Source of the DNA: Pseudomonadota bacterium
Lineage (GTDB): Bacteria; Pseudomonadota; Alphaproteobacteria; Reyranellales; Reyranellaceae
Length of the DNA stretch: 34,466 nt
Assembly (NCBI GenBank): GCA_023416135.1
Contig: JAEZIF010000199.1
Span: 1-34,466, forward strand
Reading direction: 5' to 3'
Below are positions 18,501-26,309 of the stretch, piece after piece. A program made the translations under genes and the position numbers. Every line of letters starts with the position of its first letter. Positions within the stretch are counted from its first letter, which is position 1. Under the pieces are notes generated by a model. That model was not told the origin of the DNA and did not search any database. It saw only the letters and a list, made by a program, of their open reading frames with translations.

Positions 18501-18734
18501 GGCGCAGAGATGATATTGGTCGCGGTCAGCTTCGATCCTCATCACGTACAGGAAGCGTCGTTCGAGGTGCCGTTGTGGGAGTGGAAGCTGCCGGACAACG
18601 GCGCCGTCGAAGTCGAGGATCTCATGCGCAACAACCGGTTCGTCTGGCAAGGCAAGGTGCAGCACGTGCGGCTCGATCCGGCCGATCTGCCGTTCGCCAT
18701 CTGGCGAATCACTCCAGCGGGAGGCCGGCCGTGA
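15600..18734 (+). CDS. glgE: Alpha-1,4-glucan:maltose-1-phosphate maltosyltransferase GlgE, long form
   Basis: A 1044-residue GH13 enzyme that transfers maltose from maltose-1-phosphate onto the non-reducing end of alpha-1,4-glucan. The catalytic half has an N-terminal beta domain (about 420-540), then a barrel with VYFPPIHPIG-like DVLYFPPIHPIGTTNRKG, nucleophile Asp771 (FRVDNPHTKP), acid/base Glu800 (FLAEAFTRP) and Asp858 (NTPDINPYYL), all GlgE hallmarks. The first ~400 residues form a second, degenerate amylase-like barrel (VCLNPFLTRR, LCLDVVLDRLA) lacking catalytic acids; actinobacterial GlgE (about 660-700 aa) lacks this part, whereas proteobacterial long forms have it. The ATG at 15600 follows an in-frame stop at 15594, but its ribosome site is weak. 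Its stop overlaps the treS start (GTGA). Confidence 0.92.
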   Translation: MGRCLKSTAGTAGVGEALERLQAQPLGICHLDDFHANNWQGRLARVAELGLGYVCLNPFLTRRNESLLVTDLARPNPGLGIGGSVEDAVHEISALCGRHGLSLCLDVVLDRLAFDGASAREAGDLFERRYKSSVVDPRLDVSIGHAVTVRPDADRIAPWWAAHLVRLSNAGAAAFRLLGLGLLPTGTMGGIVAATRREAACVLWAWTPGLAWSQHEELAGAGLDGVFASTAWWDGSAAWYVEELDSLARVAPVIGVVAETRSQPVDATARRRALRLAAATTDGLFVPEEFTAGIEEEVRRAATDLQRRRPSTKSVRRLTGSSSTVTALVRLDAVDPRQAQHGLVVLINGDCAKEQAVPVSLDPLDPVAGAVLGEPRLLDGRSMPDRLQPGEVARAEVAAVNSVRKGKSPSASAATTRSPVVVDRVVPQARGFAVRRIIGRPVTVEADIFADGHDVLAAELLWREAGESEWRRLPMAPLGNDRWRGSMVPRRIGRHFFTIEAWRDEYGSLSHALEVKSRAGVDVTVDIADAVAHLRRLGLDELVAKLDRAEAADAVRLLTAAETHHVVAARDVRSLPCRHPEIAVEVERPQAEFASWYELFPRSLGTFDDVVAHLPRIRDMGFDVLYFPPIHPIGTTNRKGRNNSLKAAPDDPGSPYAIGASDGGHDAIHAALGTPQSFRRLVAAAREQGLEIALDFAIQCSPDHPWLREHPEWFRRRADGSIRFAENPPKKYEDIVNVDFYAEGAMPGLWLALRDVVLHWADEGVRIFRVDNPHTKPLPFWEWMIADIRSRHPDVIFLAEAFTRPAMMYRLAKIGFSQSYTYFTWRNTKAEITDYLRELTTTDVADYYRPHFFVNTPDINPYYLQSSGRGGFLIRAALAATLSGLWGIYSGFELCEAAALPGREEYLDSEKYEVRQRHFNAPGNIVAEITSLNRLRRLHPALHSHLGVRFYNAFNDQILVYGKPSPDGAEMILVAVSFDPHHVQEASFEVPLWEWKLPDNGAVEVEDLMRNNRFVWQGKVQHVRLDPADLPFAIWRITPAGGRP

Positions 18735-21700
18735 ACGCGCCGCTGGCTGCCGCCCAGCTACCCGTTGCGCAGGACGCGCTCTGGTACAAGGACGCGATCA
18801 TCTACCAGCTTCACATCAAGTCATTCTTCGATTCAGACAATGACGGCATCGGCGATTTCCCCGGCCTGATCTCCAAACTTGACTACATTGCCGAGCTCGG
18901 CGTCAACACGTTGTGGTTGTTGCCGTTCTATCCATCGCCGCGATTGGACGACGGCTACGACATCGCCGAGTACACCGCCGTCCACCCCGAGTACGGCACG
19001 CTCGACGATGCCAAGCGCTTCATCGACGAAGCCCATCGTCGCGGCATACGCGTCATCACCGAACTCGTCATCAACCACACGTCCGACCAACACGCTTGGT
19101 TCCAGCGTGCCCGCCTGGCGCCCCCAGGCTCGCCCGAGCGCGATTTCTATGTCTGGTCGGACAACGACCAGAAATACGCCGGCACGCGCATCATCTTCCT
19201 CGACACCCAGCGCTCGAACTGGACCTGGGATCCCGCCGCCAACGCCTATTACTGGCACCGCTTCTACGCCCACCAGCCCGACCTGAACTTCGACAATCCG
19301 GCTGTCATGGACGCGGTGCTGGGCGTCATGCGCTTCTGGCTCGACCTCGGCGTCGACGGCCTGAGGCTCGACGCGGTGCCGTACCTCGTCGAGCGTGAAG
19401 GCACGAACAACGAGAACTTGCCCGAGACTCACGAGGTGCTGCGCCGCATCCGGGCTGAGATCGATATCCATTACCCGGGTCGCATGCTGCTGGCCGAAGC
19501 CAACCAATGGCCCGAGGACACCAAGGAATATTTCGGCAACGGCGACGAATGCCACATGGCGTTCCACTTCCCGCTGATGCCGCGCATGTACATGGCGTTG
19601 GCGCGCGAGGACCGCTTCCCGATCACCGACATCATGCGCCAGACGCCGCAGATCCCCGAGACCTGCCAGTGGGCGATATTCCTGCGCAATCACGACGAGT
19701 TGACGCTCGAGATGGTGACCGATTCCGAGCGCGACTACCTGTGGCAGACCTATGCGACCGATCGGCGGGCGCGACTCAATCTCGGCATCCGCCGTCGGCT
19801 CGCTCCACTGCTCGAGCGCGACCGACGCCGTATCGAGCTGCTGAATTTTCTGCTGTTCTCCATGCCCGGCACGCCTGTCATCTACTACGGTGACGAGCTT
19901 GGCATGGGCGACAACATCCGACTGGGCGACCGCGACGGCGTGCGCACCCCCATGCAATGGTCGCCCGACCGCAACGGCGGCTTCTCGCGCGCGGATCCGG
20001 CGGCGCTGGCACTTCCCGTCATCATGGATCCGCTGTACGGCTACGAGATCATCAATGTCGAAGCCCAGACGCGCGACGCCCATTCGCTGCTGCATTGGAC
20101 CCGGCGCACGCTGGTCATCCGTCGCATGCACGCCGCCTTCGGGCGCGGCTCGCTGCGCTTCCTCTACCCGAAGAACCGCAAGGTGCTGGCCTATCTGCGC
20201 GAACTCGACAACGAGGTCATTCTCTGCATCGCGAACGTTTCGCGTGCGCCGCAGGCGGTGGAGCTCGATCTCTCCGAATTCTCCGGTCGCGTACCCGTTG
20301 AGCTGAGTGGCGGTTCGCTGTTCCCGCCGATTGGCCAGCTTACTTACCTGCTCACCCTGCCGCCCTATGGGTTCTACTGGTTCATCCTCACGACCGAGAC
20401 CGAGGCGCCGTCCTGGCACACGCCCGCTCCCGAGCCACTGCCGGACTTTGTCACAGTCGTGTTGCGCAACCGGCTCGATCAGGCGGTGGAAGCGGCCGCC
20501 CCGATCCTGGAGCGCGAGACCCTGCCGCCTTACCTGCAAAAGCGTCGCTGGTTCGGCGCCAAGGATCGCACGCTGCAATCATCGCACATCGCCTACGTGG
20601 CTCCGCTGGGAGGCGAGCGGGACCTGTTGCTGTCGGAGATCGAGGTCAAAGCCGACGGCGCCACCAGCCGATGGCAGCTACCGCTGTCGATGTGCTGGGA
20701 GGACGAGTCGTCGGGGCCATTGCCGGCGCAACTGGCGCTGGCCCGTGTCCGGCGCGGCAGGCGCGTCGGACTGCTGACGGACGCCTTCTCCTTGGCGATT
20801 TTCGCCCGGCGCATGCTGGAGGCCTTGGCCAACAGCGAACGGGTCGATACGCCCGAAGGCCAGATCGTCTTCGAACCGATCGCCGAAAAGGTCGAGATAT
20901 TGCAACGGCCGGCCGATGCGCAGGTCATGTGGCTGAGCGCCGAGCAATCGAACAGCTCACTGATCGTCGACGATGCCGTGATGCTGAAGATTTTCCGTGC
21001 CGTCTCGACTGGCGAGCATCCCGAGGCCGAGATGAGTCGCTACCTCACCTCGTGCGGCTTCGCCAATGCTCCAGCCTTGCTGGGCGAGGTGACTCGTATT
21101 GACAAGGAGGGCAAACGCCACGCCCTCGCCGTGGCCCAGGCATTCATTCGCAACCAGGGCGATGCCTGGACCTGGGTCCTGAACCAGGCGAACCGCGCGT
21201 TCGACGCGACGACGAGCCGGGAGGCGACGGCGGAAGCCCGCGTCGACGACATCCGCGACTATCATGCCTTCGCTGCCACGATAGGCCGGCAGCTCGGCAA
21301 CATGCACGTCGTCCTGGCGCGGCCGACCGACGACCCGGCTTTCGCGCCACGGCGCGCCACTCCGGAAGATGTCGAGACGTGGATCGCGCGGGCATCGGGA
21401 CTTCTGAGCCGTGCCTTCGATGCCATCGCCGAGCGCAAGGACTGGGACAGCGAAACGATCGGCGCTCAAGCAGCGCATTTGCTCGCCAACCGCGAAGCCT
21501 TGCAGGAGACGCTGCAGCGCCTCGGCAGGAAGGGCGTGGGTACGTTGATGACGCGCATCCATGGCGACTTCCACCTCGGCCAAGTGCTGGTTGCCAGCGC
21601 CGATGCCTACATCATCGATTTCGAAGGCGAGCCGGCGCGGCCTCTCGAGGAGCGGCGTCGCAAGGCGAGCCCGTTGCGCGACGTCGCTGGCCTGTTGCGC

Positions 21701-22018
21701 TCGATCGACTACGCCGCGGCCACAGCGATCGATCCCAAGAACGTGCTGGCCAGCCGACTCTCTCCCGGGCGGCGCGAGCGGCTGGTGACCCGACTGCGCG
21801 AGGGATCGGAAAAGGCCTTCACCGATGCCTACCGAGAGGCTGCGGCCAGCCTGCCGGACATGGGCGGCAAGGGGCTGCTCGACTTCTTCCTGCTCGAGAA
21901 GGCCGCCTACGAAGTGGGCTATGAGGCGGCCAACCGGCCGAGTTGGCTCGCCGTCCCGATGATCGGAATGACGCGCATCGCCGGGCGCCTTCTCAAGACC
22001 GCACGGAGCAGAGTGTGA
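18731..22018 (+). CDS. treS: Trehalose synthase fused to maltokinase (TreS-Mak)
   Basis: A 1095-residue fusion. Residues about 15-560 form the GH13 trehalose synthase (maltose glucosyltransferase), which interconverts trehalose and maltose: ALWYKDAIIYQLHIKSFFD start, nucleophile Asp214 (LRLDAVPYL), acid/base Glu256 (LLAEANQWP) and Asp322 (LRNHDELTLE). Residues about 590-1090 form maltokinase (Pep2-like): QKRRWFGAKDR cap motif, HGDFHLGQVL with catalytic Asp946, and YIIDFEGEP with metal-binding Asp963. It makes maltose-1-phosphate from maltose and ATP, the donor for GlgE encoded just upstream. The GTG at 18731 overlaps the glgE stop by four bases; the longer frame from 18575 runs out of frame inside glgE. 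The fusion is known from other bacteria and should channel maltose. Confidence 0.94.
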   Translation: MNAPLAAAQLPVAQDALWYKDAIIYQLHIKSFFDSDNDGIGDFPGLISKLDYIAELGVNTLWLLPFYPSPRLDDGYDIAEYTAVHPEYGTLDDAKRFIDEAHRRGIRVITELVINHTSDQHAWFQRARLAPPGSPERDFYVWSDNDQKYAGTRIIFLDTQRSNWTWDPAANAYYWHRFYAHQPDLNFDNPAVMDAVLGVMRFWLDLGVDGLRLDAVPYLVEREGTNNENLPETHEVLRRIRAEIDIHYPGRMLLAEANQWPEDTKEYFGNGDECHMAFHFPLMPRMYMALAREDRFPITDIMRQTPQIPETCQWAIFLRNHDELTLEMVTDSERDYLWQTYATDRRARLNLGIRRRLAPLLERDRRRIELLNFLLFSMPGTPVIYYGDELGMGDNIRLGDRDGVRTPMQWSPDRNGGFSRADPAALALPVIMDPLYGYEIINVEAQTRDAHSLLHWTRRTLVIRRMHAAFGRGSLRFLYPKNRKVLAYLRELDNEVILCIANVSRAPQAVELDLSEFSGRVPVELSGGSLFPPIGQLTYLLTLPPYGFYWFILTTETEAPSWHTPAPEPLPDFVTVVLRNRLDQAVEAAAPILERETLPPYLQKRRWFGAKDRTLQSSHIAYVAPLGGERDLLLSEIEVKADGATSRWQLPLSMCWEDESSGPLPAQLALARVRRGRRVGLLTDAFSLAIFARRMLEALANSERVDTPEGQIVFEPIAEKVEILQRPADAQVMWLSAEQSNSSLIVDDAVMLKIFRAVSTGEHPEAEMSRYLTSCGFANAPALLGEVTRIDKEGKRHALAVAQAFIRNQGDAWTWVLNQANRAFDATTSREATAEARVDDIRDYHAFAATIGRQLGNMHVVLARPTDDPAFAPRRATPEDVETWIARASGLLSRAFDAIAERKDWDSETIGAQAAHLLANREALQETLQRLGRKGVGTLMTRIHGDFHLGQVLVASADAYIIDFEGEPARPLEERRRKASPLRDVAGLLRSIDYAAATAIDPKNVLASRLSPGRRERLVTRLREGSEKAFTDAYREAAASLPDMGGKGLLDFFLLEKAAYEVGYEAANRPSWLAVPMIGMTRIAGRLLKTARSRV

Positions 22019-24204
22019 ATGACATGACCAGACCGCAGCTCGACCGCGGCGAGGTCGAGGCGCTGATGACGGCGCGCCATCGCGATTCCTTCCGTGTGCT
22101 CGGGCCGCATGACGGCCGGGATGGCCGTACCATCCGTGCCTATCTCCCGGGCGCGAAGTCGGTCGAGGTGGTGCGACGCGCGGATCGTGCCTCCCTTGGC
22201 AGATTGCCCGAGGTCGAGTCGGGGCTGTTCGAGGGGCCGGTGGCCGACGCTTCGCCTTATTTGCTGCGCATCCAGTGGCCGGCCGCTGTCCAGGAGACCG
22301 AGGACCCCTACGCCTTCGGACCCGTATTGGGCGAGCTCGACCTGCACCTGTTCAACGAGGGACGCCACTTCCATCTCGCCGATGCTCTCGGTGCCAACGT
22401 GGCGACCGTCGACGGCGTACAAGGCGTGCGCTTCGCCGTGTGGGCGCCCAATGCCGAGCGCGTGGCGGTGATCGGTGATTTCAATTCGTGGGACGCGCGG
22501 CGTCATCCCATGCGGTTGCGCTATCCGTCCGGTATCTGGGAGTTGTTCGTGCCGCGGGTCGGCACCGGCGTGCGCTACAAGTACGACATTATGGGGCCCG
22601 GCGGTGTACGCCAGCCCGACAAGGCCGACCCGGTGGCGCAGCAGGCCGAACTGGCGCCCGGCACCGCCTCCATCGTTCCTTCGCCGCCGTCGTTCCGCTG
22701 GACCGATGAAAAATGGATCGCCGGCCGAGCCCGACGGCAGACCCCTCAGGCACCGATATCGATCTATGAGGTGCATATCGGCTCCTGGCTCAGGCCCGGC
22801 GAGCCACACGGCTCTCTGTGGGACTTTGCCGTCGAACGGTTGATACCCTACGTCGCCGAGCTCGGCTTCACGCACATAGAGCTGCTGCCCATCACCGAGC
22901 ATCCCTTCGGCGGTTCCTGGGGCTATCAGCCGCTCGGGCTATTCGCGCCGTCCGCGCGTTTCGGTCCGCCGGACGCGTTTGCCCGCTTCGTCGATGCTCT
23001 GCATGCCAACGACATCGGATTGCTGCTCGACTGGGTGCCGGCGCATTTTCCGACCGATCCGCATGGTCTGGCGCGCTTCGACGGCACAGCACTCTACGAG
23101 CATCTCGACCCGCGCGAAGGCTTCCACCGCGACTGGAACACCTACATTTACAATTTCGGGCGTCGCGAGGTTCAGGGCTTCCTGATCGCGAGCGCACTGC
23201 ATTGGCTGGAGCGCTACCACGTCGACGGTCTCAGGGTCGATGCCGTGGCCTCGATGCTCTATCGCGATTACAGCCGGCCGGCCGATGCCTGGATCCCAAA
23301 CGTCTATGGCGGTCGCGAGAACCTCGAGGCCGTGAGCTTCCTGCGCCATCTCAACGCCGTCGTGGCCGAGCGTTGTCCGGGCGCCATCGTCGTCGCCGAA
23401 GAATCGACCGCCTGGCCGGGCGTCACCCAGGCGCAGCCTGACGGCCTGGGCTTCTCCTATAAGTGGAACATGGGCTGGATGCACGACACGCTGCGCTATA
23501 TCGAGCACGAGCCGATCTATCGTGCCTACCACCACGACGACATCACCTTCGGCCTGCTCTACGCATTCTCCGAGAAGTTCATCCTGCCGATCTCACACGA
23601 CGAGGTCGTGCACGGCAAAGGCTCGCTGCTCGCGAAGATGCCCGGCGACCGCTGGCAGCGCTTCGCGAACCTGCGCGCCTATCTCGGCTTCATGTGGGCC
23701 CATCCCGGCAAGAAGCTACTGTTCATGGGGTGCGAGATCGCCCAGCTGCGCGAGTGGAACCACGATGCCGAAATCGACTGGGGCCTGCTCGGCGATCCGG
23801 CCCATGCCGGCATCCAGCGGCTGGTGGGCGACCTCAATCGGCTCTACACCGGCGAGCAGGCTCTGCATAGACGTGACGCCGAGCCGGAAGGCTTCCGCTG
23901 GCTCATCGGCGACGATCGCGCCAATTCCGTCTTCGCCTTCCTGCGCCAGGGCCGGGAAGGCGATGCTCCGATCCTGGTCGTTTGCAACATGACGCCGGTG
24001 CCGAGGCATGGCTATCGCATCGGCGTGCCGCGTCCCGGCCGCTGGCGTGAGATCGCCAACACCGATTCCCGCTTCTATGGCGGCAGCGATTTCGGCAATG
24101 ACGGTGCCGTCGTCGCCCACGACCAGCCCTCGCACGGGGAGGGCCAATCCGTCCTGCTTACCTTGCCGCCGCTTGCCACGGTGATGCTGCGCGCGGAAGG
24201 CTGA
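22015..24204 (+). CDS. glgB: 1,4-alpha-glucan branching enzyme GlgB
   Basis: A 729-residue GH13 enzyme (E. coli GlgB is 728) that cuts alpha-1,4 chains and rejoins them as alpha-1,6 branches. Two N-terminal beta domains (HRDSFRVLGPHDG near the start, then VRFAVWAPNAERVAVIGDFN) precede the barrel with nucleophile Asp409 (LRVDAVASMLYRDYSR), acid/base Glu462 (VVAEEST) and Asp529 (SHDEVVHGKGS). The start is chosen as GTG at 22015, overlapping the treS-mak stop by four bases and six bases after GGAG at 22005-22008; the ATG at 22024 would remove only three residues. It branches the glucan made by GlgE. Confidence 0.94.
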   Translation: MNDMTRPQLDRGEVEALMTARHRDSFRVLGPHDGRDGRTIRAYLPGAKSVEVVRRADRASLGRLPEVESGLFEGPVADASPYLLRIQWPAAVQETEDPYAFGPVLGELDLHLFNEGRHFHLADALGANVATVDGVQGVRFAVWAPNAERVAVIGDFNSWDARRHPMRLRYPSGIWELFVPRVGTGVRYKYDIMGPGGVRQPDKADPVAQQAELAPGTASIVPSPPSFRWTDEKWIAGRARRQTPQAPISIYEVHIGSWLRPGEPHGSLWDFAVERLIPYVAELGFTHIELLPITEHPFGGSWGYQPLGLFAPSARFGPPDAFARFVDALHANDIGLLLDWVPAHFPTDPHGLARFDGTALYEHLDPREGFHRDWNTYIYNFGRREVQGFLIASALHWLERYHVDGLRVDAVASMLYRDYSRPADAWIPNVYGGRENLEAVSFLRHLNAVVAERCPGAIVVAEESTAWPGVTQAQPDGLGFSYKWNMGWMHDTLRYIEHEPIYRAYHHDDITFGLLYAFSEKFILPISHDEVVHGKGSLLAKMPGDRWQRFANLRAYLGFMWAHPGKKLLFMGCEIAQLREWNHDAEIDWGLLGDPAHAGIQRLVGDLNRLYTGEQALHRRDAEPEGFRWLIGDDRANSVFAFLRQGREGDAPILVVCNMTPVPRHGYRIGVPRPGRWREIANTDSRFYGGSDFGNDGAVVAHDQPSHGEGQSVLLTLPPLATVMLRAEG

Positions 24205-24205
24205 G

Positions 24206-26305
24206 ATGGCGGCGTGGCCCGACCGCCTGCTGGCCGGCTCGCCCTATCCGTTGGGCGCCACGTGGGATGGACTCGGCACCAACTTCGCGGTGTTCTCGGC
24301 CCATGCCACCAAGATCGAGCTTTGCATCTTCGATCCCTCCGGCCGCCGCGAGATCGCGCGCTTCGCCCTGCCGGAATACACCGACGAGATCTGGCACGGC
24401 TACATGCCCAATGCGCGCGCCGGCCTGATCTACGGCTACCGCGCCTATGGCCCTTACGAACCGCAGCACGGCCATCGTTTCAACCATCACAAGCTGCTGC
24501 TTGATCCCTATGCCAAGCGCATCGCCGGCGATTTGCGGCCGTCGGACGCGCTCTACGGCTACCGGGTGAACTCGCCGCGTGGCGATCTCTCCTTCGATCG
24601 CCGCGACAGCGCGCCGGGCATGCTGAAGGGCGTCGTCACCGACGACAGCTTCAACTGGGCCGACGACCGGCCGCCCAACGTGCCGTGGGCCGATACGGTG
24701 ATCTACGAGACGCACGTGCGTGGGCTCAGCGTGCTGCGTCATGATCTGCGCCCGAATGAACGCGGGACCTTCTCCGCTCTGGCCGATCCGCGCTTCATAG
24801 ATCATCTGAAAAGGCTCGGCGTCACCGCCGTCGAGCTGCTGCCGGTCCATGCCTACGTGCAGGACCGCAACCTGCTGCAGAAGGGATTGCGCAACTACTG
24901 GGGCTACAACACCATCGGCTTCTTCGCGCCCGAACCGCGGTATCTCTCCGACAATTCGCCCGACGAGATGCGCATCGCCGTCCGGCGTCTGCACGCCGCC
25001 GGAATCGAGCTGATCCTCGACGTCGTCTACAACCACACCGCCGAAGGCAGCGAGTTGGGACCGACGCTGTCGTTCCGCGGCCTCGACAACGCCAGCTACT
25101 ACCGTCTGGTTGCCGACAATCCGCGCCACTGCGTCAACGATACCGGCACCGGAAATACGGTGAACCTTTCCACGCCACGCGTGTTGCAGATGGTGATGGA
25201 TTCGCTGCGCAACTGGGTCACCTCCTTCCATGTCGACGGATTTCGTTTCGACCTCGGCGTCACGCTCGGCCGCGAGGGGCACGGCTTCGATCCCGGCTCC
25301 GGCTTCTTCGATGCCGTCCGCCAAGACCCGGTCCTGTCGCGTGTGAAGCTGATCTCCGAGCCATGGGATATCGGGCCGGGCGGCTACCAGCTCGGCAACC
25401 ATCCGCCGGGCTTCGCCGAGTGGAACGATCGCTTCCGCGATGGCGTGCGCCGCTATTGGCGCGGCGATGATGGCCAGCGCGCCGACTTCGCAGCTCGCCT
25501 GGCCGGCTCGGCCGACTTCTTCGACAAGCAGGGGCGCCGTCCCTGGGCTTCGGTCAACTACGTCGCGAGTCACGACGGCTTCCCACTCGCTGACGTGGTC
25601 AGCTATGGGGACCGCCACAACGAGGCCAACGGCGAGGACAACAAGGATGGCCATGGCGAGAACTTCTCTGCCAATTGGGGAATCGAGGGTCCGACCGACG
25701 ACCGCGCCATCCTCGACACCCGCCAGCGCCTGCAGCGCGCCATGCTTGCCACGGTCTTCCTGGCGCACGGCACGCCCATGCTGCTGGGCGGCGACGAGTT
25801 CGGCCGCACCCAGATGGGCAACAACAATGCTTACGCCCAGGACAACGAGACGTCATGGTTCGACTGGAAGCTGGCGGAAAGTGCCGACGGCCAGGCGCTG
25901 ACGCAGTACGCGGCGCGCGTCATCGCCTTGCGTCACCGGCATGCCGTGCTGCGTGCGCCGCGCTTCCTGCACGGGCAGGACAAGGTCGTCGACGGCATCG
26001 GCGACATCGCATGGTTCGACGCCACCGGCGAGCAGGTCTCCGACGACTCGTGGAACAATCCCGGCGAGCACCGTCTGGTGTTACGCCGGGCCGGCCGCGA
26101 CGACGATGGCGGGATCTCGATCCTGGCAGCCTTCTTCAACGCCAGCGGCAAGGATCACCGCTTTCGCCTGCCGCCGCCCGGCCTGCCCGCGCGCCTTCTG
26201 CTGAACAGCGCCAATCCCGACGCCGAGGAGCGCGACCTCGAGATCGAGGAGATCGTCGTCGGCGCCCACAGCGTCGTCCTGACCCTGAGCACTCGCAAGG
26301 TCTAG
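24206..26305 (+). CDS. glgX: Glycogen debranching enzyme GlgX
   Basis: A 699-residue GH13 isoamylase-type enzyme that hydrolyses alpha-1,6 branches of glycogen or limit dextrins. The N-terminal CBM48-like domain (PYPLGATWDGLGTNFAVFS) is followed by the barrel: LRNYWGYNTIGFFAPE, DVVYNHTAEGSELG, nucleophile Asp349 (FRFDLGVTLGR), acid/base Glu385 (LISEPWDIGPGGY) and Asp457 (ASHDGFPLAD). The GEDNKDGHGENFSANWG stretch is typical of GlgX/TreX. It starts one base after the glgB stop region. In TreY/TreZ operons this enzyme (TreX) supplies linear maltodextrin to TreY, and the neighbours here support that role. Confidence 0.93.
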   Translation: MAAWPDRLLAGSPYPLGATWDGLGTNFAVFSAHATKIELCIFDPSGRREIARFALPEYTDEIWHGYMPNARAGLIYGYRAYGPYEPQHGHRFNHHKLLLDPYAKRIAGDLRPSDALYGYRVNSPRGDLSFDRRDSAPGMLKGVVTDDSFNWADDRPPNVPWADTVIYETHVRGLSVLRHDLRPNERGTFSALADPRFIDHLKRLGVTAVELLPVHAYVQDRNLLQKGLRNYWGYNTIGFFAPEPRYLSDNSPDEMRIAVRRLHAAGIELILDVVYNHTAEGSELGPTLSFRGLDNASYYRLVADNPRHCVNDTGTGNTVNLSTPRVLQMVMDSLRNWVTSFHVDGFRFDLGVTLGREGHGFDPGSGFFDAVRQDPVLSRVKLISEPWDIGPGGYQLGNHPPGFAEWNDRFRDGVRRYWRGDDGQRADFAARLAGSADFFDKQGRRPWASVNYVASHDGFPLADVVSYGDRHNEANGEDNKDGHGENFSANWGIEGPTDDRAILDTRQRLQRAMLATVFLAHGTPMLLGGDEFGRTQMGNNNAYAQDNETSWFDWKLAESADGQALTQYAARVIALRHRHAVLRAPRFLHGQDKVVDGIGDIAWFDATGEQVSDDSWNNPGEHRLVLRRAGRDDDGGISILAAFFNASGKDHRFRLPPPGLPARLLLNSANPDAEERDLEIEEIVVGAHSVVLTLSTRKV

Positions 26306-26309
26306 GACG

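Noticed and set aside
18833..20578. 581-codon minus-strand frame inside treS-mak
   Set aside because: Antisense shadow of a gene with three catalytic motifs in the TreS half; no independent support.
21943..22023. Extending glgB upstream to an ATG at 21943
   Set aside because: This segment lies inside the treS-mak coding sequence in another frame, and the GTG at 22015 has the proper ribosome site and overlap.
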